A DNA stretch of 64,000 nucleotides, taken from Streptomyces liliifuscus. Its GTDB lineage: Bacteria; Actinomycetota; Actinomycetes; Streptomycetales; Streptomycetaceae. Each line of letters starts with the position of its first letter. Within the stretch, counting starts at the first letter, position 1. Both the position numbers and the translations under genes were made by a program. Shown in pieces: positions 1 to 8,727 of this stretch. The stretch covers positions 1,364,001-1,428,000 of the forward strand of contig NZ_CP066831.1 of NCBI RefSeq assembly GCF_016598615.1, in the 5' to 3' direction. The notes beneath the pieces were generated by a model. That model was not told where the DNA came from, did not search any database, and saw nothing but the letters and a program-made list of their open reading frames with translations.

Positions 1-189
1 GATCAAGTGCGGGGCGCCCAGAGCGTGTTGGAGGTCCAGCTCGCCGAGCCGGGGCGGGTGGTCAAGGCCGCGGGGAGCAACAACGAGTACCTCGGCCATG
101 TGATGGCGGGTGACGCGGAAGGGCTCGGGGCACGTGCCCGTGTCGAGTCGCTGCTGTCCGGGCTGCGACCGCGAGTGAGCGCCCGATGA
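1..189 (+). CDS. C-terminal end of an upstream gene, possibly an ATP-grasp ligase (partial)
   Basis: Reading frame 1 is open from the window edge to TGA at 187-189, giving 62 visible residues. The tail contains 'SVLEVQLAEPGRVVKAAG', then an Asn-Asn-Glu patch and a mixed helix. This resembles the end of ATP-grasp carboxylate-amine ligases, but too little is visible for a firm assignment. Its stop overlaps the next start (ATGA at 186-189), so it is the upstream member of the operon that runs to 10277. If it is an ATP-grasp ligase, it would join amino-acid building blocks made by the following enzymes; that is inference. The true start lies outside the window. Confidence 0.45.
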   Translation, partial: DQVRGAQSVLEVQLAEPGRVVKAAGSNNEYLGHVMAGDAEGLGARARVESLLSGLRPRVSAR

Positions 190-1139
190 GCGGGGCGGTC
201 GGCGCGGGGGCAGCGGCTCCCGCCGTCCAGAAAAGGGCAGCCCCGGCCTCGTACGACGACCTGGTGAGCCGTGTCCTGGCCGGCCGGCTCGGTCCGGACC
301 CCCGCACTCTGCACATCGCCGTGGCGTTCACCACCAGTCAGGTCGTACGTCATGACGGGCGTCGCGGCGGATATCGCAACGAGGTGCTGAGCCTGCGCCT
401 CGACAGGGCCGTCGGCTCGTGCGCGGTGGAACCGGGTGCGCTGTCCGCAGGCGCGGTGGACGACTGTGTCGGCGCGGATGTGGCGTGGCTGCTGGAGCAT
501 CCGCTGACGCCGGTCAGGGTGGCGGCGCTCGACGCGTATCTGATGCACGTCGCTCCGCACACGCCCGAGAACGGGGCACTCCCCCACCCACTGCCCGCCG
601 GGAGCTCCCTGGAGAAGTCCCGCGCACGGGCGAAGGCCGTCGTCGAGCTGCTGGACGTCCGGCCGGGACAGACCGTACTCGTCGTCGGCGTCGTCAACTC
701 CCTTCTGGAGGCACTCCGTTCACGTGGAATCCCATACATACCGTGCGACCTCAAGGGTGGCCGGACGGAGTGGGGCGAGCCGATCGTGACGGACGCCCTC
801 GCCGAACTCGACCGCTGTGATGCCGTGTTGGCGTCCGGTATGACGCTCGGCAACGGGTCCTTCGAGCCGTTGCGGGAGCACGCCCTGCGCGCCGACAAGC
901 AGTTGGTGATGTTCGCGCAGACGGGAAGTGCCGTGCTGCCGCGTCTCCTCGGCGCCGGAGTGAGCGCGGTGTGCGCGGAGCCGTACCCGTTCTTCTGGCT
1001 TGACGGCGGTCCTGGTGTCATCCACCGCTACGGACACGGACACGTGCACCGGCAAGAACATGCGCATGGGCATGGGCATGGCCACGAGTCCGGTCGCCCG
1101 TCCGGACATCGCGACGGCTCTACGGAGGCCGCGCTGTGA
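186..1139 (+). CDS. DUF364-type putative heavy-metal-chelation protein with His-rich tail
   Basis: This 317-residue protein has an N-terminal alpha/beta part ('DPRTLHIAVAFTTSQVV') and a Rossmann-like C-terminal half with 'GQTVLVVGVVNSLLEAL', 'DALAELDRCDAVLASGMTL' and 'LVMFAQTGSAVLPRLLGAGV'. That layout matches the DUF4213/DUF364 pair, which is described as putative heavy-metal chelation. The last 45 residues are rich in His ('YGHGHVHRQEHAHGHGHGHE'), as in nickel, zinc or cobalt handling proteins. The start ATG overlaps the previous stop by 4 bp, and the stop overlaps the next GTG. The likely role is metal sensing, storage or delivery linked to the importer at 5316-10277. The exact function is unknown. 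Confidence 0.75.
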   Translation: MSGAVGAGAAAPAVQKRAAPASYDDLVSRVLAGRLGPDPRTLHIAVAFTTSQVVRHDGRRGGYRNEVLSLRLDRAVGSCAVEPGALSAGAVDDCVGADVAWLLEHPLTPVRVAALDAYLMHVAPHTPENGALPHPLPAGSSLEKSRARAKAVVELLDVRPGQTVLVVGVVNSLLEALRSRGIPYIPCDLKGGRTEWGEPIVTDALAELDRCDAVLASGMTLGNGSFEPLREHALRADKQLVMFAQTGSAVLPRLLGAGVSAVCAEPYPFFWLDGGPGVIHRYGHGHVHRQEHAHGHGHGHESGRPSGHRDGSTEAAL

Positions 1140-2221
1140 CGACGGCCGCGCTGCGTCCCCTCACCGCCAACCCCGATCTCCTCGCGCTCCTCGGCCGCAC
1201 CCCGCTGGCCCGGGTGACCACCGATCTGCCGTGCCCCCAGCCCGGTTTCTGGGCCAAGCTCGAAGGGCTCGGCGCCGGTGGGATGAAGGCGCGGGCCGCC
1301 GTCTCGATGCTGCTCGGCGCCCGCGAGCGGGGTGAACTGCGGCCCGGCGCACCGGTGGTGGAGTCCACCTCTGGGACGCTCGGGATCGGTCTTGCCTTCG
1401 CAGGACAGGCTCTCGGGCATCCCATCGTGCTGGTCGGCGACACCGAACTGGAGCCGTCCATGCGGCAGTTGCTGCGCACGTACGGAGTCAGTCTGGAACT
1501 CGTCGACCGTCCGGCGGCCGTGGGCGGCTGGCAGGCGGCGCGGCTGGCCCGGCTGCGGGAGCTGCTCGCGGTGCTGCCGGACGCGTACTGGCCCGACCAG
1601 TACAACAACCCCGACAACATCGCCGGGTACGCCTCGCTCGCCGCCGAACTCGCCACCCAGCTGGACCACTTGGACGTCCTGGTGTGCAGTGTCGGCACGG
1701 GCGGTCACAGTGCCGGGGTGGTGGGGCCCTTGCGCAGACACTGGCCGGGGCTGCGTCTGATCGGTGTGGACGCCACCGGCTCCACGATCTTCGGCCAGCC
1801 CGCCAGACCCCGCCTGATGCGCGGCCTGGGGAGCAGCATCCATCCGCGCAATGTGGCGTACGAGGCGTTCGACGAGGTGCACTGGGTCGGTCCGGCCGAG
1901 TCGGCAGACGCCTGTCGACGCCTCGCTCGCGGCAGCTTCGTCAGCGGCGGGTGGAGTACCGGAGCGGTCGCACTCGTCTCGGCATGGGCCGCCCGCGTCC
2001 ATCCCGGGGCCGTGGTCGCGACCGTCTTTCCCGACGGGCCGCACCGCTATCTCAGCACGGTCTACGACGACGACTTCACGGCCGCGCACGGCCTCGACCC
2101 GGCCGGCGCCGCCACCAGGCCCGTCGAGATCCCGCATCCGCGTGCCGTCGAGGCCACCGGCTGGGTCCGCTGCGCCACGGTCACCGACCCCCTGCACATC
2201 CCCTTGGAAGGGAGCCCGTGA
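1136..2221 (+). CDS. Cysteine-synthase-family PLP-dependent enzyme
   Basis: This 361-residue protein is a fold-type II PLP enzyme. 'KLEGLGAGGMKARAA' (about residues 41-55) replaces the usual P-x-G-S-x-K-D-R motif and supplies the Schiff-base Lys. 'ESTSGTLGIGLA' is the substrate loop and 'SVGTGGHSAG' is the phosphate cradle. 'LGSSIHPRNV' and 'VSGGWSTGAVALVSA' match later conserved blocks. The divergence suggests beta-replacement chemistry other than housekeeping cysteine synthesis, for example making a diamino acid from serine or O-phosphoserine as SbnA does in staphyloferrin B biosynthesis; that parallel is inference. The GTG start overlaps the previous TGA, and the stop overlaps the next GTG. 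Confidence 0.85.
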   Translation: MTTAALRPLTANPDLLALLGRTPLARVTTDLPCPQPGFWAKLEGLGAGGMKARAAVSMLLGARERGELRPGAPVVESTSGTLGIGLAFAGQALGHPIVLVGDTELEPSMRQLLRTYGVSLELVDRPAAVGGWQAARLARLRELLAVLPDAYWPDQYNNPDNIAGYASLAAELATQLDHLDVLVCSVGTGGHSAGVVGPLRRHWPGLRLIGVDATGSTIFGQPARPRLMRGLGSSIHPRNVAYEAFDEVHWVGPAESADACRRLARGSFVSGGWSTGAVALVSAWAARVHPGAVVATVFPDGPHRYLSTVYDDDFTAAHGLDPAGAATRPVEIPHPRAVEATGWVRCATVTDPLHIPLEGSP

Positions 2222-3264
2222 AGGCCACCCTGCGCACCGTGCGGCTCGCGCTCGCCGAGCCGCTGCGCATATCCCGTTCGACGATGGCCGCCCGCGACGC
2301 CGTCTGGCTGGCGGTCGAGCACGAGGGCCTGACCGGCCACGGCGAGGCCGTCACCAGCGTCTACTACGGTCTCGACACCGCAGAGCTGGAGCGGCAGTTG
2401 TACGAGGCCGGTCTGGATCTGGGCCGCTTCGGCGACCCCGAGAGCGCGCTGCGCGAGCGGCCCGCGGGCGACCGGCCGCCGGCGGTGACCGCGGCCGTCG
2501 AGGCCGCGCTGCTCGACCTGTGCGGCAAGCGGTCCGGCGTCCCAGTGCACCTGCTGCTCGGCGCGCGGAGCACTCCGAGCGCCCGGACCGCCCGCACGAT
2601 CGGGATCGTCCCCGCCGAGCGCGCCGCCGCACAGGCCCGCTCGCTCGCGGACAGCGGCTTCACCGTCATCAAGGTCAAGGCGGGCACCCCGGACCCCGAG
2701 GACGACCTCGACCGCATACGAGCCATAGCCGCAACCGCGCCCCAGGCCCGGCTGCTCCTCGACCCCAACGGCGCCTGGACGAGCACCCAGGCCCTGCAAC
2801 TGCTCCCCCGTTACGCCGAGTTGGGAGTCGAGGCCGTCGAACAGCCCCTCGCACCCGGCGATCCGGAGGCGCTGGCGCGGCTGGCCGAACATTCACCGCT
2901 GCCCTTGATCGCGGACGAGGACGCCGTCTCGTACGAGGACGTACGTCGTCTCGTGGGCCGGGTGCACGGCGTGAACGTCAAACTCGCCAAGTGCGGCGGC
3001 CCGCTCGCGGCGCTGCGGATCGCCGAGTTGATCGACGGCAGCGGTACCGAGCTGATGCTCGGCTGTCTCACCGCCAGCACGCTCGGCCTTGCACCCGCCG
3101 TGCATCTCGCCGACCGTGCCCGCTGGGCCGACCTCGACGGGCATCTGCTGCTCGCCGACGACCCGTGGTCCGGGATCGGGGGGGCCGACGGCGTCGTACG
3201 GGCGAGTGACCTGCCCGGGCTCGGCGTACGGGAGAGGCGGGTGGGCCGTGAAGACGCTGCATGA
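2218..3264 (+). CDS. Enolase-superfamily enzyme, dipeptide-epimerase/MLE type
   Basis: This 348-residue protein has the muconate-lactonizing/dipeptide-epimerase signature. It carries 'VIKVKAG' (K-x-K base on strand 2), 'LLDPNGAW' (Asp metal ligand), 'VEQPL' (Glu ligand), 'IADEDA' (Asp ligand) and 'VNVKLAKCGG' (Lys base on strand 6). The C-terminal 'DLDGHLLLADDPW' is also typical. These enzymes abstract an alpha proton using Mg2+ and two opposed lysines; in the epimerase branch they invert one residue of an L,L-dipeptide. The start is GTG 2218, overlapping the previous stop by 4 bp. In this operon it could set the stereochemistry of an amide-linked product. Other superfamily reactions, such as N-acylamino acid racemization, are not excluded. 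Confidence 0.85.
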   Translation: MKATLRTVRLALAEPLRISRSTMAARDAVWLAVEHEGLTGHGEAVTSVYYGLDTAELERQLYEAGLDLGRFGDPESALRERPAGDRPPAVTAAVEAALLDLCGKRSGVPVHLLLGARSTPSARTARTIGIVPAERAAAQARSLADSGFTVIKVKAGTPDPEDDLDRIRAIAATAPQARLLLDPNGAWTSTQALQLLPRYAELGVEAVEQPLAPGDPEALARLAEHSPLPLIADEDAVSYEDVRRLVGRVHGVNVKLAKCGGPLAALRIAELIDGSGTELMLGCLTASTLGLAPAVHLADRARWADLDGHLLLADDPWSGIGGADGVVRASDLPGLGVRERRVGREDAA

Positions 3265-4480
3265 GATACGTGGCTTCTCGCCCGCCATCCGGCTGCTCCT
3301 GGTCAACCAGCTCGGCGTCAACACCGGCTTCTATCTGCTCATCCCCTATCTGGCCACGCATCTGGGCGAGGACCTGGGCATGTCGGCGGCCGTCGTCGGG
3401 ATCGTGCTCGGGGTGCGCAACCTGAGCCAGCAGGGTCTGTTCCTCATCGGCGGATCGGCCGCGGACCGGCTCGGGGCACGCGGCGTGATCATCGCCGGGT
3501 GCGCGGTGCGTACGGTCGGCTTCGCGCTGTTCGCGCTCGGGGACGGACTTGCCGTGCTGCTCGCCGCGTCCGTGCTGAGCGGGCTCGCGGGGGCACTGTT
3601 CAACCCTGCCGTGCGGGCCTATCTCTCGCAGGAGGCGGGTGAGCGCAAGGCGGAGGCGTTCGCGCTGTTCAATGTCTTCGCGACCACCGGCGCGCTGATC
3701 GGGCCGCTGCTCGGCAGTGTGCTGCTGCTTTTCGACTTCCGGGCCTCCGCTCTCACGGCCGCCGGGATCTTCGCGGTACTGACCGTGGCGCAGGCGCTGG
3801 TCCTGCCGGCGCGGGCGGTGCCGAAGAGCACGGGCGGTGTGCTCGCGGACTGGCGTGAGGTGGTGGGCAACCGCGCGTTCCTGGCCTTCTCGCTCGCCAT
3901 GGTCGGCATGTTCACCCTGGAGAACCAGCTGTATCTGCTGCTCCCCGACGGCGCCCGTCGGGCCACGGGCTGGGACGGCGCGGCCGGGCTCGTCTTCCTG
4001 GTGGGCACGCTCGCCAATCTCGCCCTGCAGATGCGCCTGACCAGGGCTCTGAAGGACCGAGGCCATCAGGCCATCGGTGTCGGCCTCGCCCTCATGGGCC
4101 TCGCCTTTCTGCCGCCGATGCTGGTGTCGGGGGCCTCGCCCGAGGTGTGGCACGCCGTACCCGTCCTCGTCGGCGTGCTGTTCCTCTACATCGGCGTCAT
4201 GGTCGCCCAGCCCTTCGTGATGGAGCTGATCCCCGGCTTCGGGCGGTCGGAGCTGACCGGCACGTACTTCGGGATCTTCTACATGGTGTCCGGGATCGCG
4301 GCGGCCGTGGGCAACACGGTCGTGGGCTGGGCCATGGACACCGGTGACGAGCGAGGAGCCTCCTGGCTGCCGTGGGCCTGCTGCCTGGTCTTCGGGCTGG
4401 TGTCGGCGGGCGGGATCACCTGGCTGCGTCGCCTCAGGGCGCTGCCCGAGCGTCCGGTGCCCGTGGGGGCGACGGTATGA
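3248..4480 (+). CDS. MFS transporter, probable exporter
   Basis: This is a 410-residue integral membrane protein of about 12 segments with major-facilitator features. 'RNLSQQGLFLIGGSAADRLG' is the loop 2-3 signature region, followed by alternating hydrophobic spans, and a second half begins near 'VVGNRAFLAFSLAMVGMF'. I chose GTG 3248 because GGAG at 3231-3234 lies about 13 bp upstream and the residues after it start the cytoplasmic N-terminus. The gene overlaps the upstream enolase gene by 17 bp, and the next ATG overlaps its stop. Its place between biosynthetic enzymes and an ABC importer resembles the CntE exporter of staphylopine systems, but the substrate is unknown. Confidence 0.85.
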   Translation: MKTLHEIRGFSPAIRLLLVNQLGVNTGFYLLIPYLATHLGEDLGMSAAVVGIVLGVRNLSQQGLFLIGGSAADRLGARGVIIAGCAVRTVGFALFALGDGLAVLLAASVLSGLAGALFNPAVRAYLSQEAGERKAEAFALFNVFATTGALIGPLLGSVLLLFDFRASALTAAGIFAVLTVAQALVLPARAVPKSTGGVLADWREVVGNRAFLAFSLAMVGMFTLENQLYLLLPDGARRATGWDGAAGLVFLVGTLANLALQMRLTRALKDRGHQAIGVGLALMGLAFLPPMLVSGASPEVWHAVPVLVGVLFLYIGVMVAQPFVMELIPGFGRSELTGTYFGIFYMVSGIAAAVGNTVVGWAMDTGDERGASWLPWACCLVFGLVSAGGITWLRRLRALPERPVPVGATV

Positions 4481-5256
4481 CGAGCGGCAATCTCCTGACC
4501 GACAACCCGGAGCTGTACGAGGCCCGGTTCCCCGATCCCGAGCGACTGGCCGGGCGGTGGGCCGAGGACTGCCTGCGGCGGTACGCGGCCGGTCCAAAGG
4601 TCCTCGACCTGGGCTGCGGCACCGGCCGCGACGCCGCCCAACTGCACGCGTCCGGGCGGACGGTCGTCGGGGCCGACCTCTCCGAGGCGATGCTGGCGTA
4701 CGCCCGCGACCGGCACCCCGGCCCGGAGTATGTGCGCGCCGATCTGCGGGACTTCTCTCTCGGAGTCTTCGACGCCGTGGTCTGTCTGGACAGTTCGCTG
4801 CTGTACTGCCACACCAACGACGACCTCGACGGCTTCCTCGCCTCCTGCCGCCGGAGCCTGTCACCCGGCGGGCTGCTCGTCGCGGAGATGCGCAACGGCG
4901 CCTATTTCCTCGGCCGCAAAGACCTGTTGAACACGCCGAAGGTCAACGCCTTCGACTGGCAGGGGACTTCGTACCGGTCGACGACCACGCTGTACGTCGA
5001 CCGCACCGCGCAACTCCTGCGGCGTACCCGCGTATGGACCGCCGACGACAGCTCGGCTCCCGTCGAACAGCGGTCGGCCTGGCGGCTGCTCCTCCCGCTG
5101 GAGCTGCGCCACTTCCTGACCTCGCACGGCTTCACCGTGCTCGCGCTGCACGACGGTCCGGGGCCGCGTACCGAACCGCCGTGGCAGGAGGGCGACCTGC
5201 CCGGGACGGCGGCCGACGCCGACCGGCTGCACGTGGTGGCCCGGCTCGACGCGTGA
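4477..5256 (+). CDS. Class I SAM-dependent methyltransferase
   Basis: This 259-residue protein has the SAM-binding motif I 'KVLDLGCGTGRDAAQLH' near residue 42, an acidic motif II 'VVGADLSEAML' and 'FDAVVCLDSSLLY' at strand 4. 'SPGGLLVAEMRNG' is the typical strand 5 turn. The start ATG overlaps the MFS stop (ATGA 4477-4480). It is the last of the enzyme genes before the importer. Methylation of the operon product is the obvious guess, and the acceptor cannot be read from the sequence. The following 59 bp to the next start contain no separate gene. Confidence 0.85.
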   Translation: MTSGNLLTDNPELYEARFPDPERLAGRWAEDCLRRYAAGPKVLDLGCGTGRDAAQLHASGRTVVGADLSEAMLAYARDRHPGPEYVRADLRDFSLGVFDAVVCLDSSLLYCHTNDDLDGFLASCRRSLSPGGLLVAEMRNGAYFLGRKDLLNTPKVNAFDWQGTSYRSTTTLYVDRTAQLLRRTRVWTADDSSAPVEQRSAWRLLLPLELRHFLTSHGFTVLALHDGPGPRTEPPWQEGDLPGTAADADRLHVVARLDA

Positions 5257-5315
5257 CCCCACCCCGCATCCCTGCCCCATCCGCTTCATCCACCTCACAC
5301 AGCAAGGACATCGTC

Positions 5316-6896
5316 ATGCAGGAATACCCCGGCCTCCGTCGCAGAGGCTTCCTCGCCGCCGCCTCGGGCGTGGGCGCCCTCGCCCTCGTCGGCTGCGGCG
5401 GCGGCTCGGACAACGACTCGGGTGCGGGCGCGGGAGGCGGGAACAACGGGAAGCCCCGGCGCGGCGGGCGGCTGCGGGCCGCGTTCGCGGGCGGCGGTGC
5501 CAGCGAGACGCTCGATCCGCACCTGGCCAACCTGTTCGCCGACGTGGCCCGCGCCAAGGCGCTCTTCGACAAGCTCGCCGACTACGGCGACGACCTCTCC
5601 GCCCAGCCGCGCCTGGCCTCCGGCTGGGAGCCGAACGCGGGCCTGGACCGCTGGAAGGTCACCCTGCGCAAGGCCGACTTCCACAACGGGAAGCCCGTCA
5701 CCGCCGAGGACGTTCTGTTCAGCTACCGCCGTATCGCCGATCCGGAGAAGGCGTTCCGCGCGAAGGCCTCCCTCGAACCGATCGACCTCAAGGCGAGCCG
5801 GGCGGTCGACGAGCGGACCGTGGAGTTCGTCCTCAAGCGGCCGACCGCCGAATTCCCCAACGTCCTGGCCGCGTTCGGCGCGTACATCGTGCCCGACGGC
5901 ACGTCGGACGCCGACTTCGACAAGAAGCCGGTCGGCTCCGGGCCGTTCCGCTTCGTGTCGTTCGCGCCGGGCCGCTCGGCGGTCTTCCGGCGCAACGACG
6001 CCTACTGGGACGGCGCCCCGCACCTCGACGAGGTGGAGTTCGTCGTCGCCAACGAGGAGTCCGCGCGGGTCAACGCGCTGCTCGGCGGGCAGGTCGAGTA
6101 CGCCCATGAGCTCAACCCGACGACCGCGCGGGCCCATGAGGGCAAGGGCCAGATCGAGATCGTACGGTTGCGGAACAGCGCCATGCAGGCCTTCGCGATG
6201 AAGACGGACCGGGCCCCGTTCGACGACAAGCGGGTCCGGGAGGCGTTCTTCCTGATCGCCGACCGCCAGGAGCTGATCGACGGCGCGCTGTCCGGGGCCG
6301 GCGTGGTCGGCAACGACCTGTTCGGCAAGGGGTACGAGTACTACGCGGACGGTCTGCCGCAGCGCGAGCAGGACCTCGACCGGGCCCGTTCCCTCCTCAA
6401 GAAGGCCGGCGCGGAAAAGCTCAAGGTCACGCTGGACACCTCGGCGGTCGCGGCCGGGTTCACCGAGGCGGCCGGCATCTTCCGCGACCAGGCCGCCAAG
6501 GCCGGTGTCACGGTCGACGTGAAGATGGGCAGCAAGGACTCGTACTGGGCGGACATCCTCGACTCCGGAACCCTGTGCTGCTACCGCTCGGGGGCCATGC
6601 CCATCGAGTCGCACATCTCGCAGCGGCTGCTCACCGACTCCACCACCAACGCCACCAAGTGGCACCACAAGGACTTCGACGCGCTCTACCAGCAGGCGCA
6701 GTCCACGAAGGACGAGAAGGACCGCGCCGCCGTGTTCGGGCGGATGCAGCGCAGGTTGTACGCCGAGGGCGGTTTCCTGGTGTGGGGGTTCGCCGACTGG
6801 ATCATCGGAACGGGCCGTACGGTCAAGGGAGTTGAGCGGAAGGCACCCGCGAACACGCTCGACTGGGCGCGGTTCGACAAGGTCTGGCTGGCGTGA
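5316..6896 (+). CDS. ABC transporter substrate-binding lipoprotein, family 5 (peptide/nickel type)
   Basis: This 526-residue binding protein starts at ATG 5316. Its N-terminus has 'RRRGF', a hydrophobic core and the lipobox 'LALVGC', then a Gly/Ser/Asp-rich linker. It should therefore be a lipoprotein, possibly Tat-exported. The mature part begins 'RGGRLRAAFAGGGASETLDP' and contains 'VTLRKADFHNGKPVTAEDV', the characteristic block of SBP_bac_5 proteins. These capture peptides, opines or metal chelates outside the membrane. It follows the methyltransferase gene by 59 bp and overlaps the first permease by 4 bp (GTGA 6893-6896). Ligand identity cannot be judged from sequence alone. Confidence 0.9.
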   Translation: MQEYPGLRRRGFLAAASGVGALALVGCGGGSDNDSGAGAGGGNNGKPRRGGRLRAAFAGGGASETLDPHLANLFADVARAKALFDKLADYGDDLSAQPRLASGWEPNAGLDRWKVTLRKADFHNGKPVTAEDVLFSYRRIADPEKAFRAKASLEPIDLKASRAVDERTVEFVLKRPTAEFPNVLAAFGAYIVPDGTSDADFDKKPVGSGPFRFVSFAPGRSAVFRRNDAYWDGAPHLDEVEFVVANEESARVNALLGGQVEYAHELNPTTARAHEGKGQIEIVRLRNSAMQAFAMKTDRAPFDDKRVREAFFLIADRQELIDGALSGAGVVGNDLFGKGYEYYADGLPQREQDLDRARSLLKKAGAEKLKVTLDTSAVAAGFTEAAGIFRDQAAKAGVTVDVKMGSKDSYWADILDSGTLCCYRSGAMPIESHISQRLLTDSTTNATKWHHKDFDALYQQAQSTKDEKDRAAVFGRMQRRLYAEGGFLVWGFADWIIGTGRTVKGVERKAPANTLDWARFDKVWLA

Positions 6897-7846
6897 ACGG
6901 ACTGGGCTCGTGGGCCGCCCGGCGGCTGATGCTCGGTGGCGCGCAGACCGTGGCCGTGGTGGTGCTGGTCTTCGCGCTCACCGAGGCGCTGCCGGGCGAC
7001 GCGGCGGTGGCCCTCGCCGGGGACCAGCCGGATCCGGCGCGGATCGCCGCCATCCGCGAGGCGCTGGACCTGGACCGGCCCGCGTACGAGCGGCTCGCAG
7101 ACTGGGCAACGGGCCTGCTGCACGCGGACTTCGGGACCTCTCTGACGTCCGGGCGGCCCGTCTCCTCGTACATCTCCGACGCCTTCGGTCCCACTCTGCT
7201 CCTCGCCGGTCTCACGGTCGCGCTGCTGGTGCCGGTCGGGGTCGGGCTCGGGGTGCTGGCCGCTCGGTACGAGGGGCGGTTCGTGGACCGGCTGGTCAGT
7301 TCGGTGACGCTCGGGGTGTACGCCGTACCGGAGTTCGCGTTCGGGGTGCTGTTGGTGACGGTCTTCGCTCTGCGGCTCGACTGGCTGCCGCCGACGGCGG
7401 TCGGCTACGGCACGGATCTGCTCGGGCATCCGGCCGCGCTCGTGCTGCCCGTGCTCGTCCTGTTGTCCCGGCCGGTCTGCTCGCTGTCCCGGCTGGTGCG
7501 CGCCGGGATGGTCGACGCGCTTGCCTCGCCGTACGTCGCGCAGGCCCGCCGGTACGGGATCCCGGGCGCCCGGGTGCGGTACGCGCACGCGCTGCCGAAC
7601 GCGATGGCACCCGCAGCGCAGCAACTCGCCCGCACTGTCGACTGGTTGTTGTGCGGCGTGATCGTCGTGGAGGCGTTGTTCGTGATTCCCGGGCTGGGGA
7701 CCGTGCTGATGAACGCCGTCGCGGAGCGGGATGTGCCGGTGGTGCAGGGGCTGGCGGTGGTCTTCGGGGTGATCACCGTGGTGCTGAACCTGGGGGCCGA
7801 TCTCGTCGCCCACCGGTTCTCGCCTCGGGCGGAGGTGGCCGCGTGA
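6893..7846 (+). CDS. ABC transporter permease, DppB/NikB type
   Basis: This 317-residue membrane protein has the N-terminal helix 'TVAVVVLVFALTEALPGDAA' followed by 'IREALDLDRPAYERLADW', typical of the OppB/DppB/NikB permeases. Six membrane spans follow. The cytoplasmic EAA-like loop is at 'VDALASPYVAQARRYGIPGA'. The start is GTG 6893, overlapping the binding-protein stop. It would pair with the next gene to form the channel for the substrate delivered by the lipoprotein at 5316. Confidence 0.9.
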   Translation: MNGLGSWAARRLMLGGAQTVAVVVLVFALTEALPGDAAVALAGDQPDPARIAAIREALDLDRPAYERLADWATGLLHADFGTSLTSGRPVSSYISDAFGPTLLLAGLTVALLVPVGVGLGVLAARYEGRFVDRLVSSVTLGVYAVPEFAFGVLLVTVFALRLDWLPPTAVGYGTDLLGHPAALVLPVLVLLSRPVCSLSRLVRAGMVDALASPYVAQARRYGIPGARVRYAHALPNAMAPAAQQLARTVDWLLCGVIVVEALFVIPGLGTVLMNAVAERDVPVVQGLAVVFGVITVVLNLGADLVAHRFSPRAEVAA

Positions 7847-8727
7847 GGGGGCGGTCGAGGTGGCTGCCGTCGGGGTGGCGGACGAAGTGGCTGCCGTCGG
7901 GGCGCTTCGCGCTCGGGGCCGCCCTCGTGTGCGTACCGCTCGTCCTCGCCCTGTTCGGGCCGCTGTTCGCGGGTGAACCCGGGCCGCGGGCAACCTCGTT
8001 CACGCTCGGCGACGGGCGCTGGCTCGGCACGGACTTCGTGGGGCGTGACGTGTGGCGGCAGGTGCTGTTCGGCGGCCGGCCCGTGGTGGTCGTGGCGCTC
8101 GCGGCGACGACGCTGGCGTATCTGGTGGCGCTGCCGGTCGGGCTGATCAGTGCGCTCACCCACCGGACCTGGTTGGAGGAGGTGCTGATGCGGCCGCTTG
8201 ACGTGCTCCTCGCCGTGCCGTCGCTGCTGATGATCCTGCTGGTCGCGTCCGTGTTCTCGCCCGGGGCGGCGGGTCTCGCCCTGCTGGTCGCGCTCGTCAA
8301 CATCCCGGACGCGGCGCGCATCGTGCGCGCCGCGGCGGCCGATGTGGCCTCGCGTCCGGCGGTGGAGGCGCTGCGGATGCAGGGCGAGTCGTGGTGGCGC
8401 ATCGCCGTCGGTCATGTCGGCCGGTCGATCCTGCGACCGCTCGCCGCCGACGCGGGCGTACGGCTGACAGGTGTCCTCTATCTGGTGGCCACGGCCGCCT
8501 TCCTGGGCATCGGGGTGGCCCCGGACGCGGCCGACTGGGCGGTGATGGTGGACCGCAACCGTACGGGTCTGTTCGTGCAGCCGTGGGCCGTGGTGGTCCC
8601 TGCGCTGCTGATCGTGACGCTGACGATGGGGTGCAATCTGCTCTTCGACGCGCTGCTGGGGACTCGACGGGACGGGGTTCGTCGTGACATCCGTGTACGT
8701 GATCTGGTGAAGGAGCCGCGTCCGTGA
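7843..8727 (+). CDS. ABC transporter permease, DppC/NikC type
   Basis: This 294-residue protein begins at GTG 7843, which overlaps the previous stop. It shows the DppC/NikC pattern: a short N-terminal cytoplasmic stretch, one membrane span, an outer loop with 'WLGTDFVGRDVWRQVLFGGR', and four to five further spans. The EAA-like loop is 'AVEALRMQGESWWRIAVGHV'. The N-terminus contains a near-exact duplication, 'RWLPSG' and 'KWLPSG', encoded by a 15-bp direct repeat around 7860-7900. That suggests a recent small slippage duplication, unlikely to affect the channel. Confidence 0.9.
   Translation: MRGRSRWLPSGWRTKWLPSGRFALGAALVCVPLVLALFGPLFAGEPGPRATSFTLGDGRWLGTDFVGRDVWRQVLFGGRPVVVVALAATTLAYLVALPVGLISALTHRTWLEEVLMRPLDVLLAVPSLLMILLVASVFSPGAAGLALLVALVNIPDAARIVRAAAADVASRPAVEALRMQGESWWRIAVGHVGRSILRPLAADAGVRLTGVLYLVATAAFLGIGVAPDAADWAVMVDRNRTGLFVQPWAVVVPALLIVTLTMGCNLLFDALLGTRRDGVRRDIRVRDLVKEPRP

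Noticed and set aside
3068..4864. Long minus-strand open frame opposite the MFS and methyltransferase genes
   Set aside because: Composition is Arg/Gly/Pro-rich low complexity, it has no domain motif, and it mirrors the codon bias of the plus-strand genes.
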